From Patescibacteria group bacterium (GTDB lineage: Bacteria; Patescibacteriota; Minisyncoccia; RBG-13-40-8-A): DNA of 43,870 nucleotides. Below the pieces are notes generated by a model that was not told the DNA's origin, did no database searches, and was given only the letters and a program-made list of their open reading frames with translations. Positions 6,553 through 15,153 of this stretch are shown in pieces (position 1 is the first letter of the stretch; every line of letters begins with the position of its first letter). The position numbers and the translations under genes are program-made. Location of the stretch: assembly GCA_018897295.1 (NCBI GenBank), contig JAHILA010000003.1:1-43870 (forward strand), written 5' to 3'.

Positions 6553-8424
6553 TGGGTAAATTCAGGGAAATTTAAAGTAAAACGCAAATTCAGCGAGGAT
6601 ATTGAAACCGAAGAGATTCTGATGGATTCAAAAAGGTTGAAGGAATCGCCTGACAGCGAACGGGAAAAACTGGAAAAACCAATCAAGGAAAATATTCTGA
6701 AGATTTTTCTGGTTTTTATTATTGTTGTTTTAATTCTGCTTTTTGCCAAGAGTTTCCATTTGCAGATTCTCAATGGAGTTTATTGGCGCAATCTGGCTGA
6801 AGGAAACAGGATGCGTTCTTATCCCATAGAACCGTTAAGGGGTATAATTTATGACAAGAATAAAATTCCGCTAACCACGAATATTCCCAAACTTGATTTG
6901 GCGATTATTCCGGCAGATTTGATAAAAGAAGCCAATTACAAGGAAATAATAAAAGAATTATCTGAAGTAATAGGCATACCGGAGAATATAATTCAGGACA
7001 AAATAGAGCAAAACAAGGGAATTTCTTATCCTATTATTATTGCCGAGGACATAGAAAAAGAAAAAGCGATTTTTCTGGAATCGGAATTCAACGCTATCCC
7101 AGAAATAAAAATTCAGAAGAATAGCCGGAGATATTATGAAGACGGCGCTGTATTTTCTCATATCTTGGGTTATATTGGAAAAGTTGCTCCTAAAGAAGTT
7201 AAAGAAAAAAAATACTTTCTCGACGATTATATCGGGAGAACCGGACTCGAAGAATATTATGAAAACCGGCTTCGCGGAACTTATGGAGAAGAGCTTACCG
7301 AGATAAATAATATAGGGAAAACCCAAAAAATATTAGCAGTTAAAGACCCGATTCCTGGAAATGATTTGATTTTATCTATAGATGCAGAATTGCAGAAAAT
7401 TCTTTATCAGTCTTTAAAATCCAGATTAAGCGAAATGTCTACTTCAAGGGCAGCGGCAGTTGCCATGAATCCGCAAAATGGCAAAATCTTGGCTCTGGTT
7501 AGTTTTCCGATTTTTGACAACAATAATTTTATTAAAGGTGATTCAGAATATATCCAAAAAATATTTCAGGATAAAAATAATCCCTTGATTAATAGGGTGA
7601 TTTCCGGCAGATACCCTCCAGGTTCAACCATAAAACCAATGATTGCTTCAGCTGCATTGGAAGAAAATACAATAAGCCCTGACGAAATAATCAATTGTCC
7701 TGGTTTGATAAATTTATTCGACAGCCGCGGAAATATTTATTGGACTTTCAGGGATTGGAAGACTCATGGCGCAGTAAATATGATAAAGGCCATTGCTGAA
7801 TCCTGCGATGTTTATTTTTATACTGTCGGTGGCGGTTATGGAAATCAGGAAGGATTAGGAATAGACAGAATTAAAAAATATTTAGGATTATTCGGGTGGG
7901 GAGAGAAAACCGGAATCGATTTACCTGGGGAAATTGCTGGATTTTTGCCTGATGCAGAGTGGAAAAAAGAAACCAAGAATCAACAGTGGTTTATCGGTGA
8001 TACCTATAATACTTCAATTGGCCAAGGCGATGTTTTAATGAATCCATTACAACTTACATCAGCTATTGCGGCAATTGCCAATAATGGGAAATTATATCAG
8101 CCACAATTAATAGAATCGACCCAGCCGAAATTAATCAGGGAAAATTTTATTAAAGAAAAAAATCTCGAAATTATCAGGCAGGGAATGCGAGAAACGATTA
8201 TTTCAGGAACAGCTATGTCATTAAATAACTTACCTGTTAAAGTAGCCGGAAAAACAGGGACTGCCGAAACATCTAATAGGTTTCCTCATGCTTGGTTTAC
8301 TGCTTTTGCGCCATATGAAAATCCGGAAATAGTTATTACTGTGTTGATTGAGAACGGCGCAGAAGAAGGGGGTGTGTCGGTTGCAGTAGTTAGGGAAGTT
8401 TTAAATTGGTATTTTTCAAAATAA
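6550..8424 (+). CDS. mrdA: Penicillin-binding protein 2 (transpeptidase)
   Basis: Elongasome D,D-transpeptidase that crosslinks peptidoglycan outside the membrane. The 624 aa have a cytoplasmic tail, a membrane helix at about residues 49-68 and a dimerisation/pedestal domain (PLRGIIYDKNKIPLTTNIP). The transpeptidase domain has active-site S359-T-I-K362, S418-C-D420 and K568-T-G. The normal family length and N-terminus indicate that ATG 6550, at the end of palindrome copy 3, is the native start. It follows mreD, as is usual for this set. Confidence 0.96.
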   Translation: MWVNSGKFKVKRKFSEDIETEEILMDSKRLKESPDSEREKLEKPIKENILKIFLVFIIVVLILLFAKSFHLQILNGVYWRNLAEGNRMRSYPIEPLRGIIYDKNKIPLTTNIPKLDLAIIPADLIKEANYKEIIKELSEVIGIPENIIQDKIEQNKGISYPIIIAEDIEKEKAIFLESEFNAIPEIKIQKNSRRYYEDGAVFSHILGYIGKVAPKEVKEKKYFLDDYIGRTGLEEYYENRLRGTYGEELTEINNIGKTQKILAVKDPIPGNDLILSIDAELQKILYQSLKSRLSEMSTSRAAAVAMNPQNGKILALVSFPIFDNNNFIKGDSEYIQKIFQDKNNPLINRVISGRYPPGSTIKPMIASAALEENTISPDEIINCPGLINLFDSRGNIYWTFRDWKTHGAVNMIKAIAESCDVYFYTVGGGYGNQEGLGIDRIKKYLGLFGWGEKTGIDLPGEIAGFLPDAEWKKETKNQQWFIGDTYNTSIGQGDVLMNPLQLTSAIAAIANNGKLYQPQLIESTQPKLIRENFIKEKNLEIIRQGMRETIISGTAMSLNNLPVKVAGKTGTAETSNRFPHAWFTAFAPYENPEIVITVLIENGAEEGGVSVAVVREVLNWYFSK

Positions 8425-8431
8425 GGTCTTG

Positions 8432-8447
8432 CCCCGCAGCTGCGGGG
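8432..8447. terminator. GC hairpin after mrdA
   Basis: CCCCGCAG-CTGCGGGG is a perfect 16-bp palindrome 7 bp after the mrdA stop. There is no T-run directly after it, so it may be a weak terminator or a copy of the same palindrome core found at 40376-40391. Confidence 0.5.
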
Positions 8448-8475
8448 TTGACAATCGTTTTATTTAAGTTATTAT
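8448..8475 (+). promoter_or_regulatory. Predicted greA promoter
   Basis: TTGACA (8448-8453) and TATTAT (8470-8475) are separated by 16 nt. The predicted transcription start lies only a few bases before the greA ATG at 8487, leaving no room for a Shine-Dalgarno site. Confidence 0.65.
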
Positions 8476-8486
8476 TAAATATAAAA

Positions 8487-8936
8487 ATGAAATATATAAG
8501 TTCAGAAAAATTTAAAGAACTCCGCGAGACACTTAAAGAACTAAAAGAAAACAGAAAAGAAATTTCCAAACAAATCCATGAAGCTCAGGAAAGAGGGGAT
8601 ATTAGCGAGAGCGCAGAATATGCCGAGGCAAAAGAATCCCAGGCATTCAACGAAGGCAAGATAAAAGAATTGGAACAGTTGCTGGGCGAGGCAGTAATTA
8701 TTTCCAAAGATCGGAAATGCGATAAAGCAGAAGTCGGATGCAGGATAATTGTGAAAAACAGCGAGGCAAAAAGGGAGTTCATACTTGTGGGGTCGGAAGA
8801 AGCTGACCCATTATCCGGAAAAATATCAAATGAATCGCCATTAGGGCGAGCTTTTTTAGGCAAAGAAAAAGGCGATGAGGTAATTGTGCACACGCCCAGC
8901 GGCAAAGTCCACTACAAAATCCTGGAAATTAAATAA
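8487..8936 (+). CDS. greA: Transcription elongation factor GreA
   Basis: Stimulates transcript cleavage by backtracked RNA polymerase. The start is placed at ATG 8487 (MKYISSEKFKELRETLKEL), because the upstream in-frame codons overlap mrdA, the hairpin and the promoter. The 149 aa have an N-terminal coiled coil with the acidic tip GDISESAEYAEAKE and a C-terminal FKBP-like domain ending in GKEKGDEVIVHTPSGKVHYKILEI. It has its own predicted promoter and terminator, so it is probably a single-gene unit between mrdA and aspS. Confidence 0.95.
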   Translation: MKYISSEKFKELRETLKELKENRKEISKQIHEAQERGDISESAEYAEAKESQAFNEGKIKELEQLLGEAVIISKDRKCDKAEVGCRIIVKNSEAKREFILVGSEEADPLSGKISNESPLGRAFLGKEKGDEVIVHTPSGKVHYKILEIK

Positions 8937-8954
8937 TTTTTGGCATTAGTATTC

Positions 8955-8979
8955 AAAAAGCGGTTGACCCCGCTTTTTT
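8955..8979 (+). terminator. Rho-independent terminator of greA
   Basis: AAAAAGCGG, loop TTGACC, then CCGCTTTTT and a further T: a stable short stem followed by a T-run, 18 bp after the greA stop. Confidence 0.8.
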
Positions 8980-8980
8980 G

Positions 8981-9009
8981 TTTACTCAAGAAAATATTTA
9001 TGGTAAAAT
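8981..9009 (+). promoter_or_regulatory. Predicted aspS promoter (leaderless mRNA)
   Basis: TTTACT (8981-8986) and TAAAAT (9004-9009) are 17 nt apart. The start point about 7 nt downstream coincides with ATG 9017, so the message would begin at or next to its start codon. Confidence 0.6.
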
Positions 9010-9016
9010 TATGCAT

Positions 9017-10420
9017 ATGGAAAGGATTGCCGTATTAGATACAATTAAAAAAACAGGGGAGAAAGTAAAGGTGTGCGGATGGGTGCATTCCCGCAGGGAC
9101 CATGGGAAGCTTATTTTTATCGACCTCCGCGATCGTTCTGGTTTATTGCAGGTTGTTTTTTCTCCGGAAATGTCAGACCAGGCCGGAGAACTGCGTTCGG
9201 AATGGGTGATTTCAATCGAAGGCAGGATAAATGAGAGGCCAGGAAAGATGATCAATAAAAACCTGAAAACTGGAACAGTAGAAATGCAGGCGGAAAAATT
9301 AGAGATTCTCAATAAAGCCCAGACCCCGCCATTTGCATTAGATACTGATGGTTATGAAGTAAATGAAGAAGGCAGATTGAAATACAGATATTTGGATATA
9401 CGCAGACAGAGAATGAAAGAGAACCTAATTCTGCGCCATGAAATTGCCCAGTTTATGAGAAATTTTTTATCAGGCAAAGAATTTATTGAAATCGAAACCC
9501 CAATTTTAACAAAATCAACTCCTGAAGGAGCAAGGGATTATATTGTGCCTTCACGAATTTCACAGGGAAATTTTTATGCTTTACCGCAATCGCCTCAGCA
9601 ATATAAACAATTGCTGATGGTGGCTGGAATAGAAAAATATTTTCAGATTACCAGATGCTTCAGGGATGAAGATAGCAGGGGAGACAGGCAGCCGGAATTT
9701 ACCCAGATGGATTTAGAAATGAGTTTTTCCGAGCAAGAAGATATTTTGAGCTTGATTGAAGAATTATATATAGAAACAGTTAAAAAACTCGTTCCGGAAA
9801 AACATATTACTAAAATTCCGTTTCCGCGATTAACCTATAAAGAAGCAATGAAAGAATATAAAAGCGATAAGCCGGATTTGAGAAAGGACAAAGAAGATAA
9901 AAATGAACTGGCATTTGCATTTATTGTTGATTTTCCGGCTTTTGAATGGAAGGAAAGCGAAAAACGGTGGGATGCAGTGCATCATCCATTTACAAAGGTT
10001 CAAAACCTAAAAGATCTGTCGGAAAAAGAATTTATCAAAGAGCTGGGAGAAAATCCCGATAAATTTTTAGCCCATCAATATGATTTTGTCTGCAATGGCT
10101 ATGAAATCGCCGGTGGTTCAATTAGAGAGCATAATCCTAGAATACTTGAGGCGGTATTTGAAATAATGGGCAATAAAAAAGAAGACATTAAAGAAAAATT
10201 CGGGCATTTACTTGAGGCCTTTGAATACGGAGTTCCGCCGCATGGCGGTATTGCTGCCGGTATTGATAGATTTATAATGATTTTAAGAAATGAACCGAGC
10301 ATCCGCGAAGTAATTGCTTTCCCTAAAACTGGCGATGGTAGAGATTTAATGATGAACGCGCCAAGTGGAATCGACAAAGAGCAGCTAAAAGAACTAGGAA
10401 TAAGTATAAAGAAAAAATGA
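9017..10420 (+). CDS. aspS: Aspartyl-tRNA synthetase
   Basis: Charges tRNA-Asp, or also tRNA-Asn if non-discriminating. The start is taken at ATG 9017 (MERIAVLDTIKKTGEKVKVCGWVHSRRDHG). ATG 9011 is two codons upstream and cannot be excluded, but 9017 fits the promoter spacing. The 467 aa have the OB-fold anticodon domain, motif 2 (FRDEDSRGDRQPEFTQMDLEMSF) and motif 3 (GGIAAGIDRFIMIL). The length, shorter than the roughly 590 aa of E. coli AspRS, reflects a reduced GAD insertion domain, as in other short bacterial/archaeal-size AspRS. The end overlaps the next gene by 4 bp. Confidence 0.95.
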   Translation: MERIAVLDTIKKTGEKVKVCGWVHSRRDHGKLIFIDLRDRSGLLQVVFSPEMSDQAGELRSEWVISIEGRINERPGKMINKNLKTGTVEMQAEKLEILNKAQTPPFALDTDGYEVNEEGRLKYRYLDIRRQRMKENLILRHEIAQFMRNFLSGKEFIEIETPILTKSTPEGARDYIVPSRISQGNFYALPQSPQQYKQLLMVAGIEKYFQITRCFRDEDSRGDRQPEFTQMDLEMSFSEQEDILSLIEELYIETVKKLVPEKHITKIPFPRLTYKEAMKEYKSDKPDLRKDKEDKNELAFAFIVDFPAFEWKESEKRWDAVHHPFTKVQNLKDLSEKEFIKELGENPDKFLAHQYDFVCNGYEIAGGSIREHNPRILEAVFEIMGNKKEDIKEKFGHLLEAFEYGVPPHGGIAAGIDRFIMILRNEPSIREVIAFPKTGDGRDLMMNAPSGIDKEQLKELGISIKKK

Positions 10421-11385
10421 TTAAGAAATATTTTCTGCAAATATTGGTTGTTTTACTGTTAATTCTTATAGCTTGGGGTTTATATTTGGTTGGTAAAGTT
10501 GAAAATGGCAAAAACAATCCAATCCAAGCTTCAATTAAACAAACAGAAGGTGATGCCACGCCGATAAAACTTCCGACAGCGGAAAATATAGATACAGTAT
10601 TTTTTCCGGTTAGAAACTGGATTATTCCAGAACCGGAAATTTTGGCCAAATCGGCAATTGTTTTCAATTTCAAACAAGACAATAGCAATAATGTTTTATT
10701 CAAAAAAAACGCAGAACAAGTTTTACCTATTGCTAGTTTAACTAAATTGATGACCGCAATCATTGCTTTGGAAAATTATAATCCTGAGGATATTATTAAA
10801 ATTTCTAAAAACTCGGTTGACATCAATGGCAATAATGGAGGATTGATTAATGGCGAGGAACTAAAAGTAAAAGACCTGCTTTATATTATGCTGGTTGAAT
10901 CTTCCAATGATGCGGCAATGGCTTTAGCTGGGGATGGCATAAAAATAGATTTTGATACTTTTATTTATCTGATGAATAGAAAAGCGCAGGAGATAAATTT
11001 AAAAAACACTTATTTTGTCGAGCCAGTCGGATTGGATTCCTTAAACCAATCAACTGCTTCAGAAATGGCTATAATTGCCGAACGTACTTTAAAAATCCCA
11101 TTGATATTGGAAATATTAAAAACTCCGCAAACAACTATTTTCTCGATTGATAAAAAATTCATTCATAATATAACCAACACCAATAAACTGCTGGGCAAGA
11201 TCCCGCAATTAATCGGCGGGAAAACTGGCTTCACTGACGAAGCGGGCGGATGCATGGTAACTATTTCCAATATTTCTAATGTTTCCGATAATTATTTAAT
11301 TACAGTAATTTTGGGCTCATCTCAGCGCGAGGACGATACTTCAAAACTGATAGATTGGGCGCAAAAAGCATGGATATGGCAATAG
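10417..11385 (+). CDS. D-alanyl-D-alanine carboxypeptidase (S11 family)
   Basis: Trims the terminal D-Ala from peptidoglycan stem peptides outside the membrane. The 322 aa have an N-terminal membrane anchor (about residues 7-25) and no obvious cleavage site. The penicilloyl-serine fold shows S107-L-T-K110, S-N-D in VESSNDAAMALA, and K-T-G in IGGKTGFTDEAGG. The C-terminal beta domain of classical DacA is absent. It is coupled to aspS by an ATGA overlap and overlaps mraY. Confidence 0.92.
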   Translation: MIKKYFLQILVVLLLILIAWGLYLVGKVENGKNNPIQASIKQTEGDATPIKLPTAENIDTVFFPVRNWIIPEPEILAKSAIVFNFKQDNSNNVLFKKNAEQVLPIASLTKLMTAIIALENYNPEDIIKISKNSVDINGNNGGLINGEELKVKDLLYIMLVESSNDAAMALAGDGIKIDFDTFIYLMNRKAQEINLKNTYFVEPVGLDSLNQSTASEMAIIAERTLKIPLILEILKTPQTTIFSIDKKFIHNITNTNKLLGKIPQLIGGKTGFTDEAGGCMVTISNISNVSDNYLITVILGSSQREDDTSKLIDWAQKAWIWQ

Positions 11386-12434
11386 ATATATTTCCGGTTA
11401 TAAAAATTTTGACTATCACGGCTCTTTCTTTTGTTGTGGCATTATTTTCTACGCCGATTCTTACTCATTTTTTATATAAATATAAAGTGGGCAAAGGAAT
11501 CAAAGATGAAGGTAATACTCCTATTTTTACTGCCTTACATAAGAAAAAAGAGGGCACGCCAACAATGGGAGGAATTTTAATTTGGGTGGTTGTTGCTGTT
11601 TTGGCTGTCGGAATTTTGCTGTTGACCAAATTATTGGGTCCAAACTCGATTTTTTCTGATTATAATTTCCTTACCAGAAAACAGACTCTTCTGCCCCTGG
11701 GAGTTTTAATCTTCGCTGCCATTATTGGTTTAATTGATGATTTATTGGGAATTTCCAAAATCGGGAAATACGGGAAAGGCCTGAAAATGAGGTATAAGAT
11801 AATCATTTATACAGTTATTGCTGCCATTGCCGGCTATTGGTTTTATTTTAAACTGGATTGGGATTTGCTCCATGTTCCGTTTTTTGGAGATTTTAATATT
11901 GGCTTGTGGTATATTCCGATTTTTATTTTTGCAATTGTTGCGTCAGCATTTTCAACTAATGAAACAGACGGCTTGGACGGATTGGCAGGAGGAATACTCC
12001 TAATCGCGTTTTCCGCTTTTGCCGCAATTTGTTTTTACCAGGGCAAAATTGAATTGGCGGCTTTTTGCGGGGCAATTGTCGGTGCGCTTCTGGCATTTTT
12101 ATGGTTTAATATAAATCCTGCGCGGTTTTTTATGGGCGATACTGGTTCGATGTCATTAGGGATTACGCTTGGCGTTATTGCCATGCTTACTAATTGCTTG
12201 TTTTTTCTGCCTTTTATCGGGTTTATCCTGGTAATGGAATCACTTTCGGTGATAATCCAAGTGGCTTCCAAAAAAATCAGACATAAAAAGGTATTTTTGT
12301 CGGCCCCGATTCATCATCATTTTGAAGCTAAGGGCTGGCCGGAAACAAAAGTAACCATGCGTTTCTGGATTATTGCTGGCGTGGCAGCAGTAATAGGATT
12401 GATTTTATTTTTTATCGATAAAAATTTGTTTTAA
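11370..12434 (+). CDS. mraY: Phospho-MurNAc-pentapeptide transferase
   Basis: Forms lipid I from UDP-MurNAc-pentapeptide and undecaprenyl phosphate at the inner face of the membrane. The start is ATG 11370, or ATG 11376 two codons later (MAIDIFPVIKIL); both lie inside the end of the carboxypeptidase gene. The roughly 354 aa contain about ten membrane helices, GTPTMGG, the Asp pair in IGLIDDLLG, TDGLDGLAGG, FMGDTGSMSLG and the His cluster HHHFEAKGWPE. The loop before TDGLDGLA reads STNE instead of the usual NAVNL. Confidence 0.95.
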   Translation: MDMAIDIFPVIKILTITALSFVVALFSTPILTHFLYKYKVGKGIKDEGNTPIFTALHKKKEGTPTMGGILIWVVVAVLAVGILLLTKLLGPNSIFSDYNFLTRKQTLLPLGVLIFAAIIGLIDDLLGISKIGKYGKGLKMRYKIIIYTVIAAIAGYWFYFKLDWDLLHVPFFGDFNIGLWYIPIFIFAIVASAFSTNETDGLDGLAGGILLIAFSAFAAICFYQGKIELAAFCGAIVGALLAFLWFNINPARFFMGDTGSMSLGITLGVIAMLTNCLFFLPFIGFILVMESLSVIIQVASKKIRHKKVFLSAPIHHHFEAKGWPETKVTMRFWIIAGVAAVIGLILFFIDKNLF

Positions 12435-12437
12435 TCC

Positions 12438-12454
12438 ACCCCGTCAAACGGGGT
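12438..12454. repeat. Intergenic hairpin ACCCCGT/ACGGGGT
   Basis: A perfect 7-bp stem with loop CAA lies between mraY and the deacylase, ending 8 bp before the next ATG. It recalls the CCCCGTA/TACGGGG tips of the start-codon palindromes and may be a minimal relic. It could also act as a weak terminator. Confidence 0.5.
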
Positions 12455-12462
12455 AAAAAATT

Positions 12463-14061
12463 ATGTATGATATTTTAATAAAAAATTCCATCATTATTGA
12501 TGGCGCGAAAAACAGCAAATACAAAGCTGATGTGGCAATTTACGATGGCAGAATAGAAAAAATCAAAAGAGAGATAAATCCCGCAAGAGCCAAAAAAGTT
12601 ATCAATGCCGAAGGATTGTATTTAACCCCGGGATTTATAGATTTAAATAACCATTCCGATACATATCTGACGCTTTTTACAATGCCTGGATTAGAAAGTT
12701 TGTTAAGACAAGGCATAACCACAATTTTGGGAGGAAATTGTGGTTCTTCTTTAGCTCCATTGATTTCCGCAGAAGCATTAAAAGCAATCCAGAAATGGAC
12801 GGATACCGCTCAGATAAATTTAAATTGGCTGACTTTTGAAGAATTCATTAATGTTTTAGGGAGAGTCAAGTTAGGAGTTAATTTTGCCAGTTTAGTCGGC
12901 CATTCGACATTGAGAAGGGGATTACTGGGAGACGAATACAGAGAAATCAAATCCAGGGAATTGAAAATAATGGCGAATATGCTGAAAATAGCAATGAAGC
13001 AGGGCGCTTTCGGATTATCAACCGGATTGGTTTACAGCCACGCAAAAGTCGCTACAACTAAAGAAATTATTGAATTGGCAAAAATAGTTAAAAGTTTTGA
13101 CGGGCTTTACACAACTCATGTCAGGGGAGAAGCTGAAGAATTGATTCCAGCAATCGAGGAAACTATTCTTATTGCCAGGAAAACCGGAGTGAATACTGAA
13201 ATATCCCATCTTAAAGCAATGGGCGAGAATCATTGGCCGAATATGAAAAAGGCAATCGATTTAATAGAAGCTGAGAACCTACCTGCCGGCAAGACAGGAA
13301 AAGCAAATATAAATTTTGATACTTATCCGTATACTGTAACCGGTTCCGTCCTATATATTCTTTTGCCAGATTGGGTCGCAGAGGGAGGAAAGGCTCAGCT
13401 TTTAAAAAGATTAAAAGATCCGGTAATCAAAGCAAAGGTTATTAAAGAAATGCAGGAGAAAAAAGCTTATGAATATGATAAAATTATTGTGGCAATGTCG
13501 CCGATAAGCAAATCATTTATCGGCAGGAAAATTACCGAGATCGCCAAGGCCCAGGAAACAAGTATCGAAGAGGCAATAATCAATATGCTTTTAATCTCCC
13601 AAGCAAGGATAAATGTCTTTATAGATACCCTAAGCGAGAAAAACGTAAAAATGGGAATTTCAAGCAGTTTAAGTTTTATTGCTTCTGACGGCGCTGGTTA
13701 TGACATCAATTACTCGAAGACGAAAAACGATTTAGTTCACCCGCGTTGCTTTGGTGCTTTCCCGAGATTTTTAAGAAAATATGTTGAGGATGAGCATGTA
13801 ATATCCTGGGAAGAAGCAATTTATAAAATTACTGGCGGTCCTGCCCAAAAATTAGGACTAAAGGACAGGGGATTGATTAAAAAGAATTATTGGGCTGATT
13901 TGGTCCTGATTGATTCGGAAAAAATCAGGGACAAGGCAACCTTTGAAAATCCGTACCAGTTTCCGGAAGGCATAGAATATGTGCTCGTTAATGGCGAAAT
14001 TGCCGTTGAAACCGGCCTTCCTACTGGCAAAAGAACAGGAAAAGTTTTAAAAAGAACATGA
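12463..14061 (+). CDS. N-acyl-D-amino-acid deacylase family amidohydrolase
   Basis: Metal-dependent amidohydrolase of the D-aminoacylase group, which releases D-amino acids from N-acylated forms. The 532 aa start with the beta-sandwich strand MYDILIKNSIIIDG. They continue with LTPGFIDLNNHSD (H-x-D type metal motif, with N before H), LRQGITTILGGNCGSS, EISHLKAMG, SDGAGYD and the C-terminal GLIKKNYWADLVLID, as in the family. It lies between mraY and ftsW, where murD often sits in division/cell-wall clusters, so wall recycling is a reasonable inference. An in-frame palindrome at 13282-13298 encodes LPAGKTG. The stop overlaps the ftsW ATG. Confidence 0.85.
   Translation: MYDILIKNSIIIDGAKNSKYKADVAIYDGRIEKIKREINPARAKKVINAEGLYLTPGFIDLNNHSDTYLTLFTMPGLESLLRQGITTILGGNCGSSLAPLISAEALKAIQKWTDTAQINLNWLTFEEFINVLGRVKLGVNFASLVGHSTLRRGLLGDEYREIKSRELKIMANMLKIAMKQGAFGLSTGLVYSHAKVATTKEIIELAKIVKSFDGLYTTHVRGEAEELIPAIEETILIARKTGVNTEISHLKAMGENHWPNMKKAIDLIEAENLPAGKTGKANINFDTYPYTVTGSVLYILLPDWVAEGGKAQLLKRLKDPVIKAKVIKEMQEKKAYEYDKIIVAMSPISKSFIGRKITEIAKAQETSIEEAIINMLLISQARINVFIDTLSEKNVKMGISSSLSFIASDGAGYDINYSKTKNDLVHPRCFGAFPRFLRKYVEDEHVISWEEAIYKITGGPAQKLGLKDRGLIKKNYWADLVLIDSEKIRDKATFENPYQFPEGIEYVLVNGEIAVETGLPTGKRTGKVLKRT
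13282..13298. repeat. In-frame palindromic insertion (LPAGKTG) in deacylase
   Basis: CCTGCC-GGCAAGACAGG encodes LPAGKTG within the segment EAENLPAGKTGKAN. It belongs to the CCTGCCGGCAGG palindrome family also present at 16075, 22186, 27999 and 36245. Confidence 0.8.
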
Positions 14062-15137
14062 AAACGCGCAGACCAGATAAAGGATTGGTAATTACCATTT
14101 TTCTTTTACTGATTTTTGGGCTGGCAATGCTTTTTAATGCCTCAATAGTGATTTCTCAGGAGCAAACCGGAAAACCGTATTATTATTTTTTCCACCAATT
14201 AATTTATGGCGTAGGCGTGGGATTAATTGCTTTTTTTATTTGCCAAAAAATAAATTACAGGATTTGGAAGAAATTTTCTTTGTTGATATTTTTTGCTGCT
14301 TTAGTTCTCTCGGCTTTGGTTTTTGTTCCTCAGTTAAGTTATGGGCACGGCGGAGCGCATCGTTGGATAGCAGTAGGCCAGATAACTTTTCAGCCATCGG
14401 AATTTCTGAAATTGGCTTTGATTATTTATTTAGCTGCATTTCTCAGCAAACGCGGGAATCAGCCCACATTAATTCCGTTTCTGGCTATTGCCGCAGTTAT
14501 TGTCGGATTAATGACTTTGCAAAAAGACCTTGGAACTCTTGTTTTGATTATTATCGTCGGCTCAATCATGTATTTTTTAGGTGGGGCGAGAATCCGTGAT
14601 TTGGCAATTATGGTTATCTGCTACGCAATTACGCTTTTTTCCCTGATAAAGTTTTTTCCGCACAGAATACAAAGATTTATCACATTTCTTAATCCATCCA
14701 TAGATCCGCAGGGCATCAGTTATCAGATAAACCAAGCATTGCTGGCAATCGGTTCTGGGGGATTATTCGGCAGGGGACTGGGTCATAGTATCCAGAAATA
14801 CAGTTATCTGCCAGAACCAATGGGGGATTCTGTTTTTGCGATTATTGCTGAGGAAATTGGTTTTGTCGGGAGTATAGGTTTCATATTTTTAATAATTTTC
14901 CTGATTTTTAAAGGCTTTAGAATCAGTAAAAACCTGCCTGATGATTTCGGGAAATTGCTGGCAATCGGTATTGTTTGCTGGTTCGGATTTCAGGCATTAA
15001 TCAATATTGGTGCTATTTCAGGCTTGATTCCTCTTACCGGAATTCCCTTGCCATTCGTCAGTTACGGCGGTTCAGCATTAATCATAACTTTGGCTGGAGC
15101 CGGCATCTTGACTAATATATCTAAGTATCAAAATTAA
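14058..15137 (+). CDS. ftsW: SEDS glycosyltransferase FtsW/RodA family
   Basis: Polymerises lipid II into glycan strands together with a class B PBP. The 359 aa have about ten membrane helices. Diagnostic segments are HGGAHRWIAVGQITFQPSEFLKLALIIYLA (catalytic Asp region and the PSE motif), LNPSIDPQGISYQINQALLAIGSGGLFGRGLG, YLPEPMGDSVFAIIAEEIGF and LTGIPLPFVSYGGSA. The position next to murG favours FtsW, but RodA cannot be excluded because mrdA lies 6 kb away and no second SEDS gene is in the window. It is coupled to the deacylase by ATGA. Confidence 0.93.
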   Translation: MKTRRPDKGLVITIFLLLIFGLAMLFNASIVISQEQTGKPYYYFFHQLIYGVGVGLIAFFICQKINYRIWKKFSLLIFFAALVLSALVFVPQLSYGHGGAHRWIAVGQITFQPSEFLKLALIIYLAAFLSKRGNQPTLIPFLAIAAVIVGLMTLQKDLGTLVLIIIVGSIMYFLGGARIRDLAIMVICYAITLFSLIKFFPHRIQRFITFLNPSIDPQGISYQINQALLAIGSGGLFGRGLGHSIQKYSYLPEPMGDSVFAIIAEEIGFVGSIGFIFLIIFLIFKGFRISKNLPDDFGKLLAIGIVCWFGFQALINIGAISGLIPLTGIPLPFVSYGGSALIITLAGAGILTNISKYQN

Positions 15138-15153
15138 CCTAATTATTCTAATT

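Noticed and set aside
8448-8486. Riboswitch or long leader before greA
   Set aside because: The predicted transcript start lies only a few bases from the ATG, leaving no room for one.
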